From assembly GCF_014696315.1 (NCBI RefSeq), contig NZ_JACJPX010000030.1, forward strand, positions 32,414 to 96,413: a DNA stretch of 64,000 nucleotides, given 5' to 3'. The position numbers and the translations under genes are program-made. Numbering within the stretch: the first letter of the stretch is position 1; every line of letters starts with the position of its first letter. The stretch comes from Calothrix membranacea FACHB-236. Lineage in GTDB: Bacteria > Cyanobacteriota > Cyanobacteriia > Cyanobacteriales > Nostocaceae. The notes beneath the pieces are model-generated. The model did not search any database. It was not told where the DNA came from and saw nothing but the letters and a program-made list of their open reading frames with translations. This document shows, piece after piece, positions 35,388 through 44,429 of the stretch.

Positions 35388-37547
35388 ATGCTGAACATTC
35401 CTCTATTACTGGCAACTGAATTAGACCTTAAACCTTATCAGGTGCAAAATGCGCTGGAACTTTTAGCAGAGGGTGCAACAATCCCTTTTATCGCACGCTA
35501 CCGAAAAGAGCGCACCGGTGAAATGGATGAAGTTCAATTGCGTAATTTATCGGATAGGTATACATACCTAACAGAATTAGAAGAAAGAAAAGCGGTAATT
35601 CTAAATGCGATCGCCAATCAAGGTAAACTCACTGATGAACTAAAAGCACAGATTACTTCTAGTTTACAAAAAACAGAACTTGAGGATTTATACTTACCAT
35701 ACAAACAAAAGCGCCGCACCCGCGCTACTGTCGCCAGAGAGAAAGGTTTAGAACCACTGGCAGAATTTATTAAATCATTGAATGTAAAAAATCCTGTGTC
35801 TGCTTCTTTAGAAACAGAAGCAGCCAAATATATTTCGGAAACTCAAGGAGTAAAATCTGCGGAAGACGCGCTCAAAGGTGCATCTGATATCTTAGCGGAG
35901 GAAGTTGCCGAAAAAGCCGAATCAAGAGCATATATTCGGGATTACTTATTAGAATCTGGCGTATTTAACTCTCGGATTAAAGATGAACATCCCGAAGGTA
36001 CAACGAAATTTGAAATGTACCGCAACTATCAAGCTAAGGTGAAAAATATTGCACCTCATAATATCTTGGCTTTGTGTCGGGGTGAAGCAGAGGGAGTATT
36101 AAATTTTGAAATCGCCTTTGATGAAGATATCGTACTTTCCTATCTCGAATCTCAGGAAATTAAAACCAAAGTCCGCGCTATTCGCGATTTTTACCAAGCG
36201 ATGGTTAAAGATGCATTTAATCGCTTGATGAAAACTTCTTTAATGGGAGAAGTCATAGCCGAAAAGAAAGCCTACGCTGATTTTGAGTCGATTAAAACCT
36301 TTGAAACGAATTTACGGGAATTGCTATTATCTGCACCTGCGGGGATGAAACCAACCTTGGCAATTGATCCTGGGTTTAGAACTGGGTGTAAAGTAGCAGT
36401 AATTGACCAAACAGGAAAATTTTTGGAATATCAAGCGGTATTTCCCCATCAAGCAGCAGAACAACGCACTAAAGCTGCACAAACTCTCAAAAATCTGATT
36501 GAAAAGTACAAAATTGAGTTAATCGCCATTGGTAACGGTACAGCTTCCCGAGAGACTGACGAGTTTGTCTCCCAAGTACTGCAAGCTATGGAACGCAAAC
36601 CGACAAAGGTAATGGTGAATGAATCGGGTGCATCTATATATTCTGCTAGTAAAGTAGCTTTAGAAGAATTTCCCGATTTAGATATTACCGTGCGTGGTGC
36701 TATTAGCATCGGTCGGCGGTTGCAAGATCCCTTGGCGGAACTAGTGAAGATTGATCCCAAATCCATTGGGGTGGGACAATATCAGCACGATGTTGACCAG
36801 AAGTTGCTGAAGAAAAAGTTGGATGAAACTGTAGAAAGCTGCGTCAACTATGTAGGTGTAGACTTAAACACGGCTTCTAAAGAACTTTTAACCTTTGTTT
36901 CGGGAATTACCCCAACAGTTGCCAATAATATTGTTACCTATCGCAACCAGAACGGGGCTTTTAAAAATCGCCGCCAACTGTTAAAGGTGCCAAAACTAGG
37001 GCCAAAAGCCTTTGAACAAGCAGCCGGGTTCCTGCGGATTCGCAACGGTGAAAACCCCTTAGATAATACAGCTGTGCATCCAGAGAGTTATTCCTTAGTA
37101 GAAGCGATCGCATCCGACCTCAACGTACCATTAAATCAGGTAACCCAAATCGCCGCCAAACTCCAAAAGGCTAACCTGAAAAAATACGTCACCGATACTG
37201 TAGGCGAACCAACACTGCGCGACATCTTTAGCGAACTCGAAAAACCAGGTAGAGATCCCCGTGCTGAGTTTAAATATGCCACCTTCAAAGAAGGAATTAC
37301 AGAAATCAAAGATTTACAAGAGGGAATGGAATTAGAAGGTATCATCACCAATGTCGCCAACTTTGGTGCGTTTGTAGATATCGGAGTACATCAAGATGGC
37401 TTAGTCCACATCTCCCAACTGGCGGATAGATTTGTTGACGATCCCAAAAAGATTGTCAAAGTCGGACAAGTTGTGAAAGTTAGAGTACTGGAAGTCAATG
37501 AGAAATTGAAGCGAATTAGTTTATCGATGAAATCCGTAAGACAGTAA
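35388..37547 (+). CDS. tex: Tex-family RNA-binding transcription accessory protein
   Basis: A 719-residue protein of the conserved Tex family, acting in the cytoplasm on RNA/transcription. The order is diagnostic: N-terminal helical Tex domain (ATIPFIARYRKERTGEMDEVQLRNL), YqgF-like RNase H fold (LAIDPGFRTGCKVAVID), helix-hairpin-helix pair (TPTVANNIVTYRNQNG) and a C-terminal S1 RNA-binding domain (GMELEGIITNVANFGAFVDIG). ATG 35388 is chosen; an in-frame TTG six codons upstream is less likely. Length agrees with the family (about 720-780). A MITE-like element begins 13 bp after its stop codon. Confidence 0.95.
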   Translation: MLNIPLLLATELDLKPYQVQNALELLAEGATIPFIARYRKERTGEMDEVQLRNLSDRYTYLTELEERKAVILNAIANQGKLTDELKAQITSSLQKTELEDLYLPYKQKRRTRATVAREKGLEPLAEFIKSLNVKNPVSASLETEAAKYISETQGVKSAEDALKGASDILAEEVAEKAESRAYIRDYLLESGVFNSRIKDEHPEGTTKFEMYRNYQAKVKNIAPHNILALCRGEAEGVLNFEIAFDEDIVLSYLESQEIKTKVRAIRDFYQAMVKDAFNRLMKTSLMGEVIAEKKAYADFESIKTFETNLRELLLSAPAGMKPTLAIDPGFRTGCKVAVIDQTGKFLEYQAVFPHQAAEQRTKAAQTLKNLIEKYKIELIAIGNGTASRETDEFVSQVLQAMERKPTKVMVNESGASIYSASKVALEEFPDLDITVRGAISIGRRLQDPLAELVKIDPKSIGVGQYQHDVDQKLLKKKLDETVESCVNYVGVDLNTASKELLTFVSGITPTVANNIVTYRNQNGAFKNRRQLLKVPKLGPKAFEQAAGFLRIRNGENPLDNTAVHPESYSLVEAIASDLNVPLNQVTQIAAKLQKANLKKYVTDTVGEPTLRDIFSELEKPGRDPRAEFKYATFKEGITEIKDLQEGMELEGIITNVANFGAFVDIGVHQDGLVHISQLADRFVDDPKKIVKVGQVVKVRVLEVNEKLKRISLSMKSVRQ

Positions 37548-37559
37548 CTTTATGGCTTA

Positions 37560-37657
37560 TACCAATTTGAAAAAAGAATGCGACAGATTGTAGGGGCAAG
37601 GCATTGCCTTGTCCTCTAGAATATATTGATGTGTCGCAAACATTATTTGAATTGGTA
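37560..37657. mobile_element. MITE-like dispersed element, copy B
   Basis: A 98-bp element with imperfect inverted ends: TACCAATTTGAAAAAAGAAT on the left, and ATTATTTGAATTGGTA on the right. Both ends share TACCAATT and TGCGACA at matching offsets. The centre has a small palindrome (CAAGGCATTGCCTTG). It is nearly identical to 24453-24551, with a fragment at 13024-13076. There is no open reading frame. Such elements are mobilised in trans by a transposase. Confidence 0.8.
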
Positions 37658-37668
37658 GTTAGTTGTAG

Positions 37669-37696
37669 GGTGCGTTGCGCTGCGCGACAACGCACC
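37669..37696. repeat. GGTGCGTTG dispersed hairpin
   Basis: Perfect 9-bp arms (GGTGCGTTG and CAACGCACC) around a 10-base GC-rich loop, in the leader of the ferredoxin gene, 40 bp before its start codon. It belongs to the same loose family as the hairpins at 12553 and 39491. Confidence 0.8.
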
Positions 37697-37735
37697 GCCA
37701 AGAATTCAGGTATCGTACCTTATTGGTAATACAAT

Positions 37736-38059
37736 ATGGCAGTTTATCAAGTTCGACTAATCAACTCGGCAATGGGGTTAGACCGTACTATTCAAGTACC
37801 AGATGATCAATATATTCTCGATATAGCAGAAGACAACGGCATCCGCCTACCATCTGGTTGTAAACAAGGCGAATGTTCTGCCTGTGTTGCCAAACTCATC
37901 AGTGGTGAAGTCGATCAAAGTGAGCAAAAATTTCTCCGTCCCCAGGAAATACAGGTTGGCTATGTTGTTACCTGTGTTACTTATCCCACCTCTGATTGCA
38001 CTCTCGAAACCCATCAAGAACAAGTTTTATATAAATCTTCGCTTTACTATAAACAATAA
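37736..38059 (+). CDS. Plant-type 2Fe-2S ferredoxin
   Basis: A 107-residue soluble electron carrier. The four cluster ligands are Cys42, Cys47, Cys50 and Cys80 (GCKQGECSAC...VVTCVTY), the spacing of plant/cyanobacterial ferredoxins that take electrons from photosystem I or pass them to specific reductases. It is slightly longer than PetF (about 99) with a tail ending LYYKQ, and the loop sequence differs from the PetF consensus (CRAGACSTC), so it is more likely a minor isoform than the major photosynthetic ferredoxin. The start ATG is at 37736. Nearby are cytochrome c6 and other redox genes, but not adjacent. Confidence 0.93.
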   Translation: MAVYQVRLINSAMGLDRTIQVPDDQYILDIAEDNGIRLPSGCKQGECSACVAKLISGEVDQSEQKFLRPQEIQVGYVVTCVTYPTSDCTLETHQEQVLYKSSLYYKQ

Positions 38060-38351
38060 CTTTTCTTAATTAAATATTTTGGTATTTATTTATAAACTAA
38101 ATACTCATCTTTGAAAGTATAAATTAATCGGCTTAATTTAAGATTTTCTTTATAAACTAATTTTTATAGAATTTACCAGCTTAATTAAGGATTTTAGCAA
38201 TAAATAATCAAATGGAAAAATTAAACCCTGATTTTTCAGCCAAACGATAGAACAGTAATCTATCCTCATATTGATGCCCCAACAGATTGATTAGTTCATG
38301 ATAGTGATATGAAGTTCACACGCTCAATCAACTGTTTCTGAGGTAAAAACA

Positions 38352-38750
38352 ATGTTAGGGCCATTTTTAACAGCAATAGCTACAGCTTTGAGTCTACTAA
38401 TAGTAGATTTGGTAGTACCAGGCGTTAATATTGCTAATTTTCCCGCCGCAATCATTGCAGCATTAGTGATTGGTTTGATTAATGGCTCAGTCAAGCCAGT
38501 ACTTTCTACCTTATCTATGCCGTTGAATTTCTTAAGCTTTGGCGCATTTTCGCTAATAGTTAACGGTATTTGTTTCGCATTAGCAGCAGCCTTAGTTCCT
38601 GGCTTTTCCGCTCACGGAATTATCGCGTTTATTTTGGGGCCAGTAATTCTATCTTTTGCTACCACCTTCATCAACAACTACTTTGCTGAAAAGAATTTGG
38701 TTTTAGGTAGTGGAAACGCAAATAACAAGGGAGAATTACCCTCCAGCTAA
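38352..38750 (+). CDS. Holin-like/YvlD-family four-helix membrane protein
   Basis: A 132-residue membrane protein with four hydrophobic segments (about residues 3-24, 30-48, 58-83, 87-112). The pattern PAAIIAALVIGLINGSVKPVLSTLSMPLNFLSFG is typical of the phage-holin superfamily IV/YvlD proteins, which are chromosomal membrane proteins of unknown function, not lysis genes. The start ATG follows GAGGTAAAAACA. A Pmp3-like peptide follows 148 bp downstream on the same strand; both may belong to an envelope-stress response. Confidence 0.85.
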   Translation: MLGPFLTAIATALSLLIVDLVVPGVNIANFPAAIIAALVIGLINGSVKPVLSTLSMPLNFLSFGAFSLIVNGICFALAAALVPGFSAHGIIAFILGPVILSFATTFINNYFAEKNLVLGSGNANNKGELPSS

Positions 38751-38898
38751 TAAGCAGTTAGGGTATAGATAATATTCCCCTCATGTGTCTCTACAAATTA
38801 GCAGTCGTCGAATTAATTTGATTTCGTAAGCAGATTTCCTAATTCGGTGACACTCATACAAATGAAACTCAACCACATCAAACATTAGAATCAAATCC

Positions 38899-39090
38899 AT
38901 GAAATTAACACGCTTACTTCTTGGTCTGTTGTTACCCCCCGTAGGAGTTTTTCTAGAAGTTGGTATTGGCCCAACTCTGATAATCAACATTTTGCTCACA
39001 TTATTAGGTTGGCTTCCCGGTAGCATCCATGCAGTTTGGGTTATCGCCAAGCATAATGAGCAATTTAACAGACAGGATGGGATCTACTAA
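38899..39090 (+). CDS. YqaE/Pmp3-family small membrane protein
   Basis: A 63-residue hydrophobic protein with two membrane helices and the family signature PPVGVFLEVGIGPTLIINILLTLLG-W-PG-IHAVWVI (key residues PP-GV, N-LLTLLG, PG, HA-W). In yeast and plants, Pmp3 homologues respond to salt and cold and affect membrane potential; the bacterial role is poorly defined. It sits with the holin-like gene upstream and a coiled-coil protein convergently downstream. Confidence 0.9.
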   Translation: MKLTRLLLGLLLPPVGVFLEVGIGPTLIINILLTLLGWLPGSIHAVWVIAKHNEQFNRQDGIY

Positions 39091-39633
39091 CACCGCGAAA
39101 TTGGTAATGAGTATTAACTAATTCTCGACCAGTAATTACCATTACCAATTTGCATCTCCATTATTCCCAACCCCAATATTTGCTATAGTTGCTTTCAATT
39201 AAGTTTGTAGTTCAATACAGTTCACCCAAAAATAAAAGCTCCTATTTAGAATAGTCATCTACTCCAAATCAAAGCTTTTTAAATTGTGACTTTTAATTTT
39301 TTGATTTTCGCGTAACGGTATCAGGGTTTCATCGAATTTCTCCTCTCAATCAAAGTATATTAGGGTGGCAGTTGTCCACTCTAATTTTTTGTTTTATATA
39401 ATTCCAATTCAATAAAAGTTGTTGTTCAGAACCCCGACTTTTTCAAAAAGTCGGGGTTCTAAATCTTGCTACAGTACCATTCATATATAGGGTGCGTTAG
39501 CCTTGGCGTAATGCACCGGACACAGCTTAGATATTACAGTGGGTTACTGAGATTTTTTCAACATATAAAACAATACCCCCGACTTTTTAATAAGCCAGGG
39601 ATATTTATCTGTTATGGAAGACGAGCAACTGTA
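39091..39633. other. Convergent spacer with hairpin repeats
   Basis: 543 bp. A perfect hairpin at 39428-39460 has 16-bp arms (AGAACCCCGACTTTTT and complement) around a single C; a degenerate copy (CCCCCGACTTTTTAATAAG) is at about 39575. A TGCGTTA hairpin lies at 39491-39517. These may end transcription from either side. No gene was seen. Confidence 0.6.
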
Positions 39634-40452
39634 TTAAGCAGGGGGTAATTTGTGTTTATCGGTAGTAGTAGTAGTAGTAGTAGTATGGTCTTTATCTTTA
39701 AACAATTCCGCCGCCGCTAACAGCAATTCTCTTAAAGCCTGTTTTAGTTGGTGTTCTTTCTTTGCGATCGCACTACCAGCTGCACCCAGTTTATCATCGA
39801 GCTGCGATCGCTTCTGTTCGACTTGAGTAGCGATATTTTCTGCTTGGGGACGAGCTTGGTTGTACCAATGCTTTGCGTCTTCCAAGTAATCTTTCACCTC
39901 TTCCGACCGTCCGCCGTAGCGTGCAGCTAAATTAGCTCGCACAATAGCTAGTTGTGCTTGCAGTTGAGCATAGCGTTTCTTGAGTAAAGCTGCTTCTTCA
40001 CTATCTTTAATCCCATCAATGACAGAATCAAGGATAGTGTTTGTACTAGTAGAAGTTTCCTTACCAGTCTCTTCAATCTCAGCCAAAATTACATCAACAT
40101 CTTTTTGGAGTTGTTCTTCTTCAGTATCTAGTTGAGACTGTAGCTTTTTAATTTCTGTTTGAGTTTTTGCGATGTTTTCATGTCGGCGGCTATTAACACC
40201 TTCCAATACACCTTCAATAGAAGCTGTCACTTCTTCTTTGATTTCGCTACCTCTTTCTTGGAAAGTTTCCATTACAGCCGAAAGCGCATCTTTGACAATA
40301 GTACGCAGTTCTATAGAACCCGCTTTAAATTCAGAACTGACTTGAGAAACTGCGGCTTTAACAATTTCTCTGATGCGATCACTTCGTAACTGTCCTGTTT
40401 CTTTAACTTGTTCTAAGTCTGCTTGAATTTTCTCTTTGATATTGTTAGGCAT
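39634..40452 (-). CDS. Coiled-coil/LEA-like helical protein with poly-Thr tail
   Basis: A 272-residue hydrophilic, almost wholly helical protein. Residues about 1-90 have an apolipoprotein/LEA-like repeat (IREIVKAAVSQVSSEF, then EIKEEVTASIEGVLEGV), followed by long coiled coil (about 95-245, KTQTEIKKLQSQLDTEEEQLQ). There is no signal peptide. The end has a run of eight Thr (DHTTTTTTTTDKHKL) encoded by an (ACT)n-type trinucleotide run at about 39660-39685. A membrane- or protein-protecting stress role is plausible but unproven. Start is ATG after AGAGTGG. Confidence 0.75.
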   Translation of the reverse strand: MPNNIKEKIQADLEQVKETGQLRSDRIREIVKAAVSQVSSEFKAGSIELRTIVKDALSAVMETFQERGSEIKEEVTASIEGVLEGVNSRRHENIAKTQTEIKKLQSQLDTEEEQLQKDVDVILAEIEETGKETSTSTNTILDSVIDGIKDSEEAALLKKRYAQLQAQLAIVRANLAARYGGRSEEVKDYLEDAKHWYNQARPQAENIATQVEQKRSQLDDKLGAAGSAIAKKEHQLKQALRELLLAAAELFKDKDHTTTTTTTTDKHKLPPA

Positions 40453-40628
40453 TTTCCACTCTAGGTATTTAGCTAATTTGGATAAAATTTTGTAGATATC
40501 ATCCTCTATTCACATTATGGTGTAGCCTTTTGGAGTCGGGTACTTCCTTTAGACAGAAAATGACTGTATTTTTCACAAATTACATTTTGTGAGATGATTA
40601 ATATCTGTTGATACACAATAAATTTCTT

Positions 40629-40853
40629 ATGTGGCAAGTAAATATCAATTGTTCTGGTCAAGCATGGAAAATCTATGGTAGCGAATTTAAAGCGCTAGCA
40701 GATAAGTATTCAGGTGTTTGCATTACCTCTAAAAAAATGCCAGATGGTCAACGAATTATGGTATACAAAATTGAGGATGTGAGCGACGCTGAGGCTTTTG
40801 TAGAAGAATGTCAGCAGTTTGTTGGCTTTACTTCAGACTTTGAATCTTTGTAA
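40629..40853 (+). CDS. Small conserved-looking hypothetical protein
   Basis: A 74-residue soluble protein from the ATG at 40629 (an in-frame TTG lies seven codons upstream). It has an alternating strand-helix pattern (MWQVNINCSG, KMPDGQRIMVYKIED, DAEAFVEECQQFV). I do not recognise the family. The cytochrome c6 gene begins 40 bp downstream on the same strand, suggesting co-transcription. Confidence 0.6.
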   Translation: MWQVNINCSGQAWKIYGSEFKALADKYSGVCITSKKMPDGQRIMVYKIEDVSDAEAFVEECQQFVGFTSDFESL

Positions 40854-40893
40854 GATGCTAGTTGATATATAAGTAAAAACTGATGTTGATTAT

Positions 40894-41241
40894 ATGAAAA
40901 AGCAATTCAATAAACTCATAAAATTGCTATTAATTACTTGTTTAATCTTGACAAGTTTTTTTACCCCCTCTGCTAATGCAGCAGATACAGTTAATGGCGC
41001 ACAAATATTCGATGTTCATTGTGCAGGTTGTCATATTAACGGTGGTAATATTATCAGGCGTGGTAAGACCTTAAAGAAAAAAGCCCTCAAGAAATATGGT
41101 ATGGATTCTTTAGAGGCAATATCATCCATTGTTACTAATGGTAAAAATAATATGTCAGCTTATAAAGACCGCCTCACTCCAGAACAAATTCAAGATGTTG
41201 CTGCTTACGTTTTAGAACAATCCGAAAAAGACTGGCGTTAA
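40894..41241 (+). CDS. petJ: Cytochrome c6 (c6-like, PetJ family)
   Basis: A 115-residue class I c-type cytochrome. Residues 1-29 form a signal peptide (PSANAAD), sending it to the thylakoid lumen/periplasm. The haem site is CAGCH (Cys43, Cys46, His47), and Met87 is the likely sixth ligand. The C-terminal LTPEQIQDVAAYVLEQSEKDW is highly typical of c6, which carries electrons from cytochrome b6f to photosystem I or to the terminal oxidase. The Met loop reads MSAY, where c6 usually has MPAF, and the protein is rather basic, so a c6 paralogue is possible. The petJ symbol is therefore tentative. An aldo/keto reductase follows after 20 bp. Confidence 0.87.
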   Translation: MKKQFNKLIKLLLITCLILTSFFTPSANAADTVNGAQIFDVHCAGCHINGGNIIRRGKTLKKKALKKYGMDSLEAISSIVTNGKNNMSAYKDRLTPEQIQDVAAYVLEQSEKDWR

Positions 41242-41261
41242 TTCATCATTCATCATTTCCC

Positions 41262-42278
41262 ATGATACCAACAACAAGCTATCTGCAATTTACCCCTGAT
41301 TTAAATATCTGCCGCATCTTAAATGGAATGTGGCAAGTTTCTGGGGGACATGGACGCATAAATCCTAAATTCGCTATTGCAACTATGTTCAAATATGTAG
41401 ATGCAGGCTTTACTACCTGGGATTTAGCAGACCATTATGGCCCCGCCGAAGATTTAATTGGTGAATTCCGCAGACAAATTATTGCTACTCGTGGTCAAGA
41501 AGCTTTAGCTAACATCCAAGCCTTCACAAAGTGGGTACCTCGCCCTGGTAAAATGACTAAAAAAATCGTCGAGGACAATATTAATATATCCCTCCGCAGG
41601 ATGGATGTAGAGTCACTAGATTTAATGCAGTTTCATTGGTGGGAATATCAAGATAAAAATTACCTTGATGCGCTTAAATACATGGCAGAACTGCAAACCG
41701 AGGGCAAAATTAAGCATTTAGCTTTAACTAACTTTGATACTGAACACCTGCAAATTATTGTGGAAGCAGGTATCAAAATAGTTTCTAACCAAGTACAGTT
41801 TTCCCTTGTTGACCGTCGTCCGGAAGTAAATATGAGCAAATTCTGTCAACAACATGACATCAAATTATTTACTTACGGCACAGTTTGCGGTGGGTTGCTA
41901 TCAGAAAAGTATTTGGGTAAACCAGAACCCCGAGGATTTGACCTGGCTACAGTTAGCTTGAAAAAATATAAAAATATGATTGATGCTTGGGGTGGTTGGC
42001 AATTGTTTCAAGAATTGCTTACTACTCTCAAATCTATTGCCGATAAACACAAAGTCAGTATTTCTAATGTGGCGGTAGGCTATATCTTAGATAAGCCATC
42101 TGTCGGAGGTGTGATTGTTGGTGCGAGACTTGGCATATCTGAGCATATAGAAGATAACGCTAAAGTCTTTAGTTTTAACTTAGATAGCGAAGATTTAAAT
42201 CAGATAGATGCAGTGTCTCGCAAATCGAGAGATTTATATCAGTTAATCGGCGATTGTGGCGATGAATATCGGCGATAA
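41262..42278 (+). CDS. Aldo/keto reductase family oxidoreductase
   Basis: A 338-residue NAD(P)H-dependent TIM-barrel enzyme. The catalytic tetrad is visible: Asp and Tyr in WDLADHYGPAED, Lys in AFTKWVP and His in MQFHWWEY; the late SVGGVIVGAR segment binds the cofactor phosphate. It should reduce a small aldehyde or ketone in the cytoplasm; the substrate is unknown. The gene starts 20 bp after the cytochrome c6 stop codon, so the two are likely co-transcribed. The annotation is firm at the family level only. Confidence 0.92.
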   Translation: MIPTTSYLQFTPDLNICRILNGMWQVSGGHGRINPKFAIATMFKYVDAGFTTWDLADHYGPAEDLIGEFRRQIIATRGQEALANIQAFTKWVPRPGKMTKKIVEDNINISLRRMDVESLDLMQFHWWEYQDKNYLDALKYMAELQTEGKIKHLALTNFDTEHLQIIVEAGIKIVSNQVQFSLVDRRPEVNMSKFCQQHDIKLFTYGTVCGGLLSEKYLGKPEPRGFDLATVSLKKYKNMIDAWGGWQLFQELLTTLKSIADKHKVSISNVAVGYILDKPSVGGVIVGARLGISEHIEDNAKVFSFNLDSEDLNQIDAVSRKSRDLYQLIGDCGDEYRR

Positions 42279-42395
42279 CAATTAACTTTTTTTCTGCATT
42301 TTTTGTATCTCTACAGTTCGTCATCAAATCTCTCATAGAGATGCGTTTGTCGTCATTATTCGCGCAGTATAGGCGAATTATTTATTTTTTTGCAG

Positions 42396-42450
42396 TTTCT
42401 AAAAGCCATGAGTGACTAGTTATTGACTAACCTCTCATGGCTTTTAGAAA
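42396..42450. terminator. Long inverted repeat between convergent genes
   Basis: Perfect 17-bp arms (TTTCTAAAAGCCATGAG at 42396-42412 and its complement at 42434-42450) around a 21-base loop, 9 bp from the rhodanese stop codon and about 120 bp after the aldo/keto reductase. It probably serves as a bidirectional transcript end, although neither side has a strong T-run directly after the stem. Confidence 0.65.
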
Positions 42451-42458
42451 ATCTCAAC

Positions 42459-42914
42459 CTATACGTCTTTATTTTGTGTTTCGGCGTGTTCTTTTAACCG
42501 AGATACTACGTTATAGTCACCACGACCTGGAGGAGTCATCGCTTCAATAATACCTTCTGTTGGGCCGCCAATTGCCTTCCATGCACCTAGACCACCTTTG
42601 AGTTGAGATACATGCACAAACCCAGCAGAACGGAGAGATTGTGCGGCTTGAGCGCCTTCTTCCTCATTAGCACCGTAAACATAAATATCACGGCTTTTAT
42701 CTAAAGATGATGCAGCTCTTTCTACAACTTCATCTGCAGGCATTGGCATTGCGCCCATGATGTGGCCTTCATTATAAGATTCGCGATCGCGCACATCAAG
42801 TATTGTAAAAGCGGGTTCGCCCCATTCTAGACGAGCTTTAACAACATGAGCATCAGATTGTGGTTCAATTGGTGGCTGTTGGGGGATGATATTATCTACT
42901 AAATTATTAGCCAT
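42459..42914 (-). CDS. Rhodanese-like domain protein without catalytic cysteine
   Basis: A 151-residue soluble protein with the rhodanese fold: ILDVRDRESYNEGHIMGAMPMP (about 38-59, key residues DVR, E, GHI, GA) and LKGGLGAWKAIGGP near residue 105. The active-site loop (usually VYCRSG) reads VYGANEEEG, with Gly81 where the persulfide-forming Cys should be, and the whole protein has no cysteine. It therefore cannot be a sulfurtransferase; a binding or regulatory role is inferred. The start is ATG after TAGTT. It is separate from the aldo/keto reductase on the opposite strand. Confidence 0.88.
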   Translation of the reverse strand: MANNLVDNIIPQQPPIEPQSDAHVVKARLEWGEPAFTILDVRDRESYNEGHIMGAMPMPADEVVERAASSLDKSRDIYVYGANEEEGAQAAQSLRSAGFVHVSQLKGGLGAWKAIGGPTEGIIEAMTPPGRGDYNVVSRLKEHAETQNKDV

Positions 42915-44429
42915 AACTATCTCTTGCTGATTACGTTAACAGCAATTTATCTGAAAATATAGTTTAATTTTCTCTTTCCCTGGTATGAAGATTACTAAAC
43001 TCTCTCTTGAGATAGACTAGTAAAAAAAGGCTGTACTCCTGCGGGGAAGCAGGCTAGGCTTATTGTCTGCAATAGAAGAAGTTTCAAGATTAAATTTTCA
43101 AATAAACTAAGCCTTATATTCATCTGTGCTGCAACTTGTAATTGATACTTTATTTACATCATGCTGTACTAGTATTGCTATGAATTTAAAATTTAATATT
43201 CCAAATCGAATTATGTATGTAAAATAAGCGGCTCGTTAGTTGTGAATGGGTAATTTATTGAGGCTGTGCTTTACTAATTCATTCCAATTTTGTTTTTGGA
43301 TTGAAAATAGTGGTTATCTATCATTTACTTCTATTTTAAAATTTGTTTTTCTAGCAAAAATATATAAATTCAAGGTAGAAGTTGATAGCTATAGCGATTC
43401 CCATATTGGTTATGTATGGCAATCAAACATTAACCGCTGTTCGCGTAGCTTTCCGCAGGAATAGAAGAGGATAAACGCGGATAAATTTGTACTTCACTCA
43501 ACTAGGAACCCCTATAACGCTAATTTTATTGTGGAATCCTCAATATTAAATTTTAAATTCTCTTAACATAAGGCTTTCTTACAGAAGAAATACAGCACTT
43601 TTAAAGTAAGTGAGGTACATCATGAGTAATGAGTTATGAGTAATGAGTTATGAGTAGGAAATTTACTTCTTATTAATCACTACTTATTACTCATTAGTTT
43701 TTTTCCATTAGTTGCTGTACCTCATAAATATTAAATCTGCTGTATTTGACCAGATTAGCCAATATCCACGATTCTATAATTTGCATTGCATTCAATTTTT
43801 AACCGCTATATTTTAAAAATGTATTATAAAACACTTATCTGAGTAACTAGTATTATTTAAACTGATACTGAATTTTGATAATTTTTCTTATCTGCTAATC
43901 TGATGTATATAAATGAGTATACAAAGTCAAATAAATTACAAATTATATCCGTGAATTTAGGCTTTTACATGATTTATATTGCAACAATAAATAAATCATA
44001 TTGTCAAAATAATTACTATAAGATGAGGGTAAAGCTAACAAGAGTTAGAAATTTTTTAGGAATTTTAGACCTTGCTTGTGATTGATTTCTGAGTATCAAT
44101 TCCACGTGGATGTGATTAAAAATATAACAAGCTCTGAAAAAATCTTCTTTTGTAGGATAATAATCATAGTCAAGTGCTTAATAGATGTAGTAAAAGATAA
44201 AATGTAGCCAAACCAAGTATTATAATGACAATGTTTGTTGAGCAGCAGCTACCTGACAAAAAAGTCATAGGTATATATATGAGCCTCTGAGGTATAGATG
44301 TTAAGAATCTCAGCACTACAAAATTTCTCTAGGGTGCAAAAAACTTCTGAAGGTAGGATTTTACAAAGTAGCGATCGCATATTAAATCGCCACATAGACA
44401 ATAGACTAGAAACAATGGGCTAGAAAGTT
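42915..44429. other. 1.5-kb gene-poor spacer
   Basis: Very AT-rich spacer upstream of an OmpR regulator. A small hairpin (CCTGCGGGGAAGCAGG) is at about 43036-43051; GAGTTATGAGTAAT repeats are near 43621-43660, and a HIP1 site is near 44370. Open frames at 43246-43464 and 43903-44085 have no motifs and look spurious. No NtcA-type GTA-N8-TAC site was found close to the regulator. Confidence 0.5.

Noticed and set aside
38352..38750. Phage holin as evidence of a prophage
   Set aside because: No other phage gene is present; the family is chromosomal (YvlD-like).
43246..43464. 72-codon plus-strand frame in the 1.5-kb spacer
   Set aside because: It runs into repeat-like DNA (GCGTAGCTTTCCGCAGG) and lacks a ribosome-binding site.
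44340..44380. Candidate NtcA site GTAGGATTTTAC before the OmpR regulator
   Set aside because: Spacing between GTA and TAC is 6 bases, not 8.
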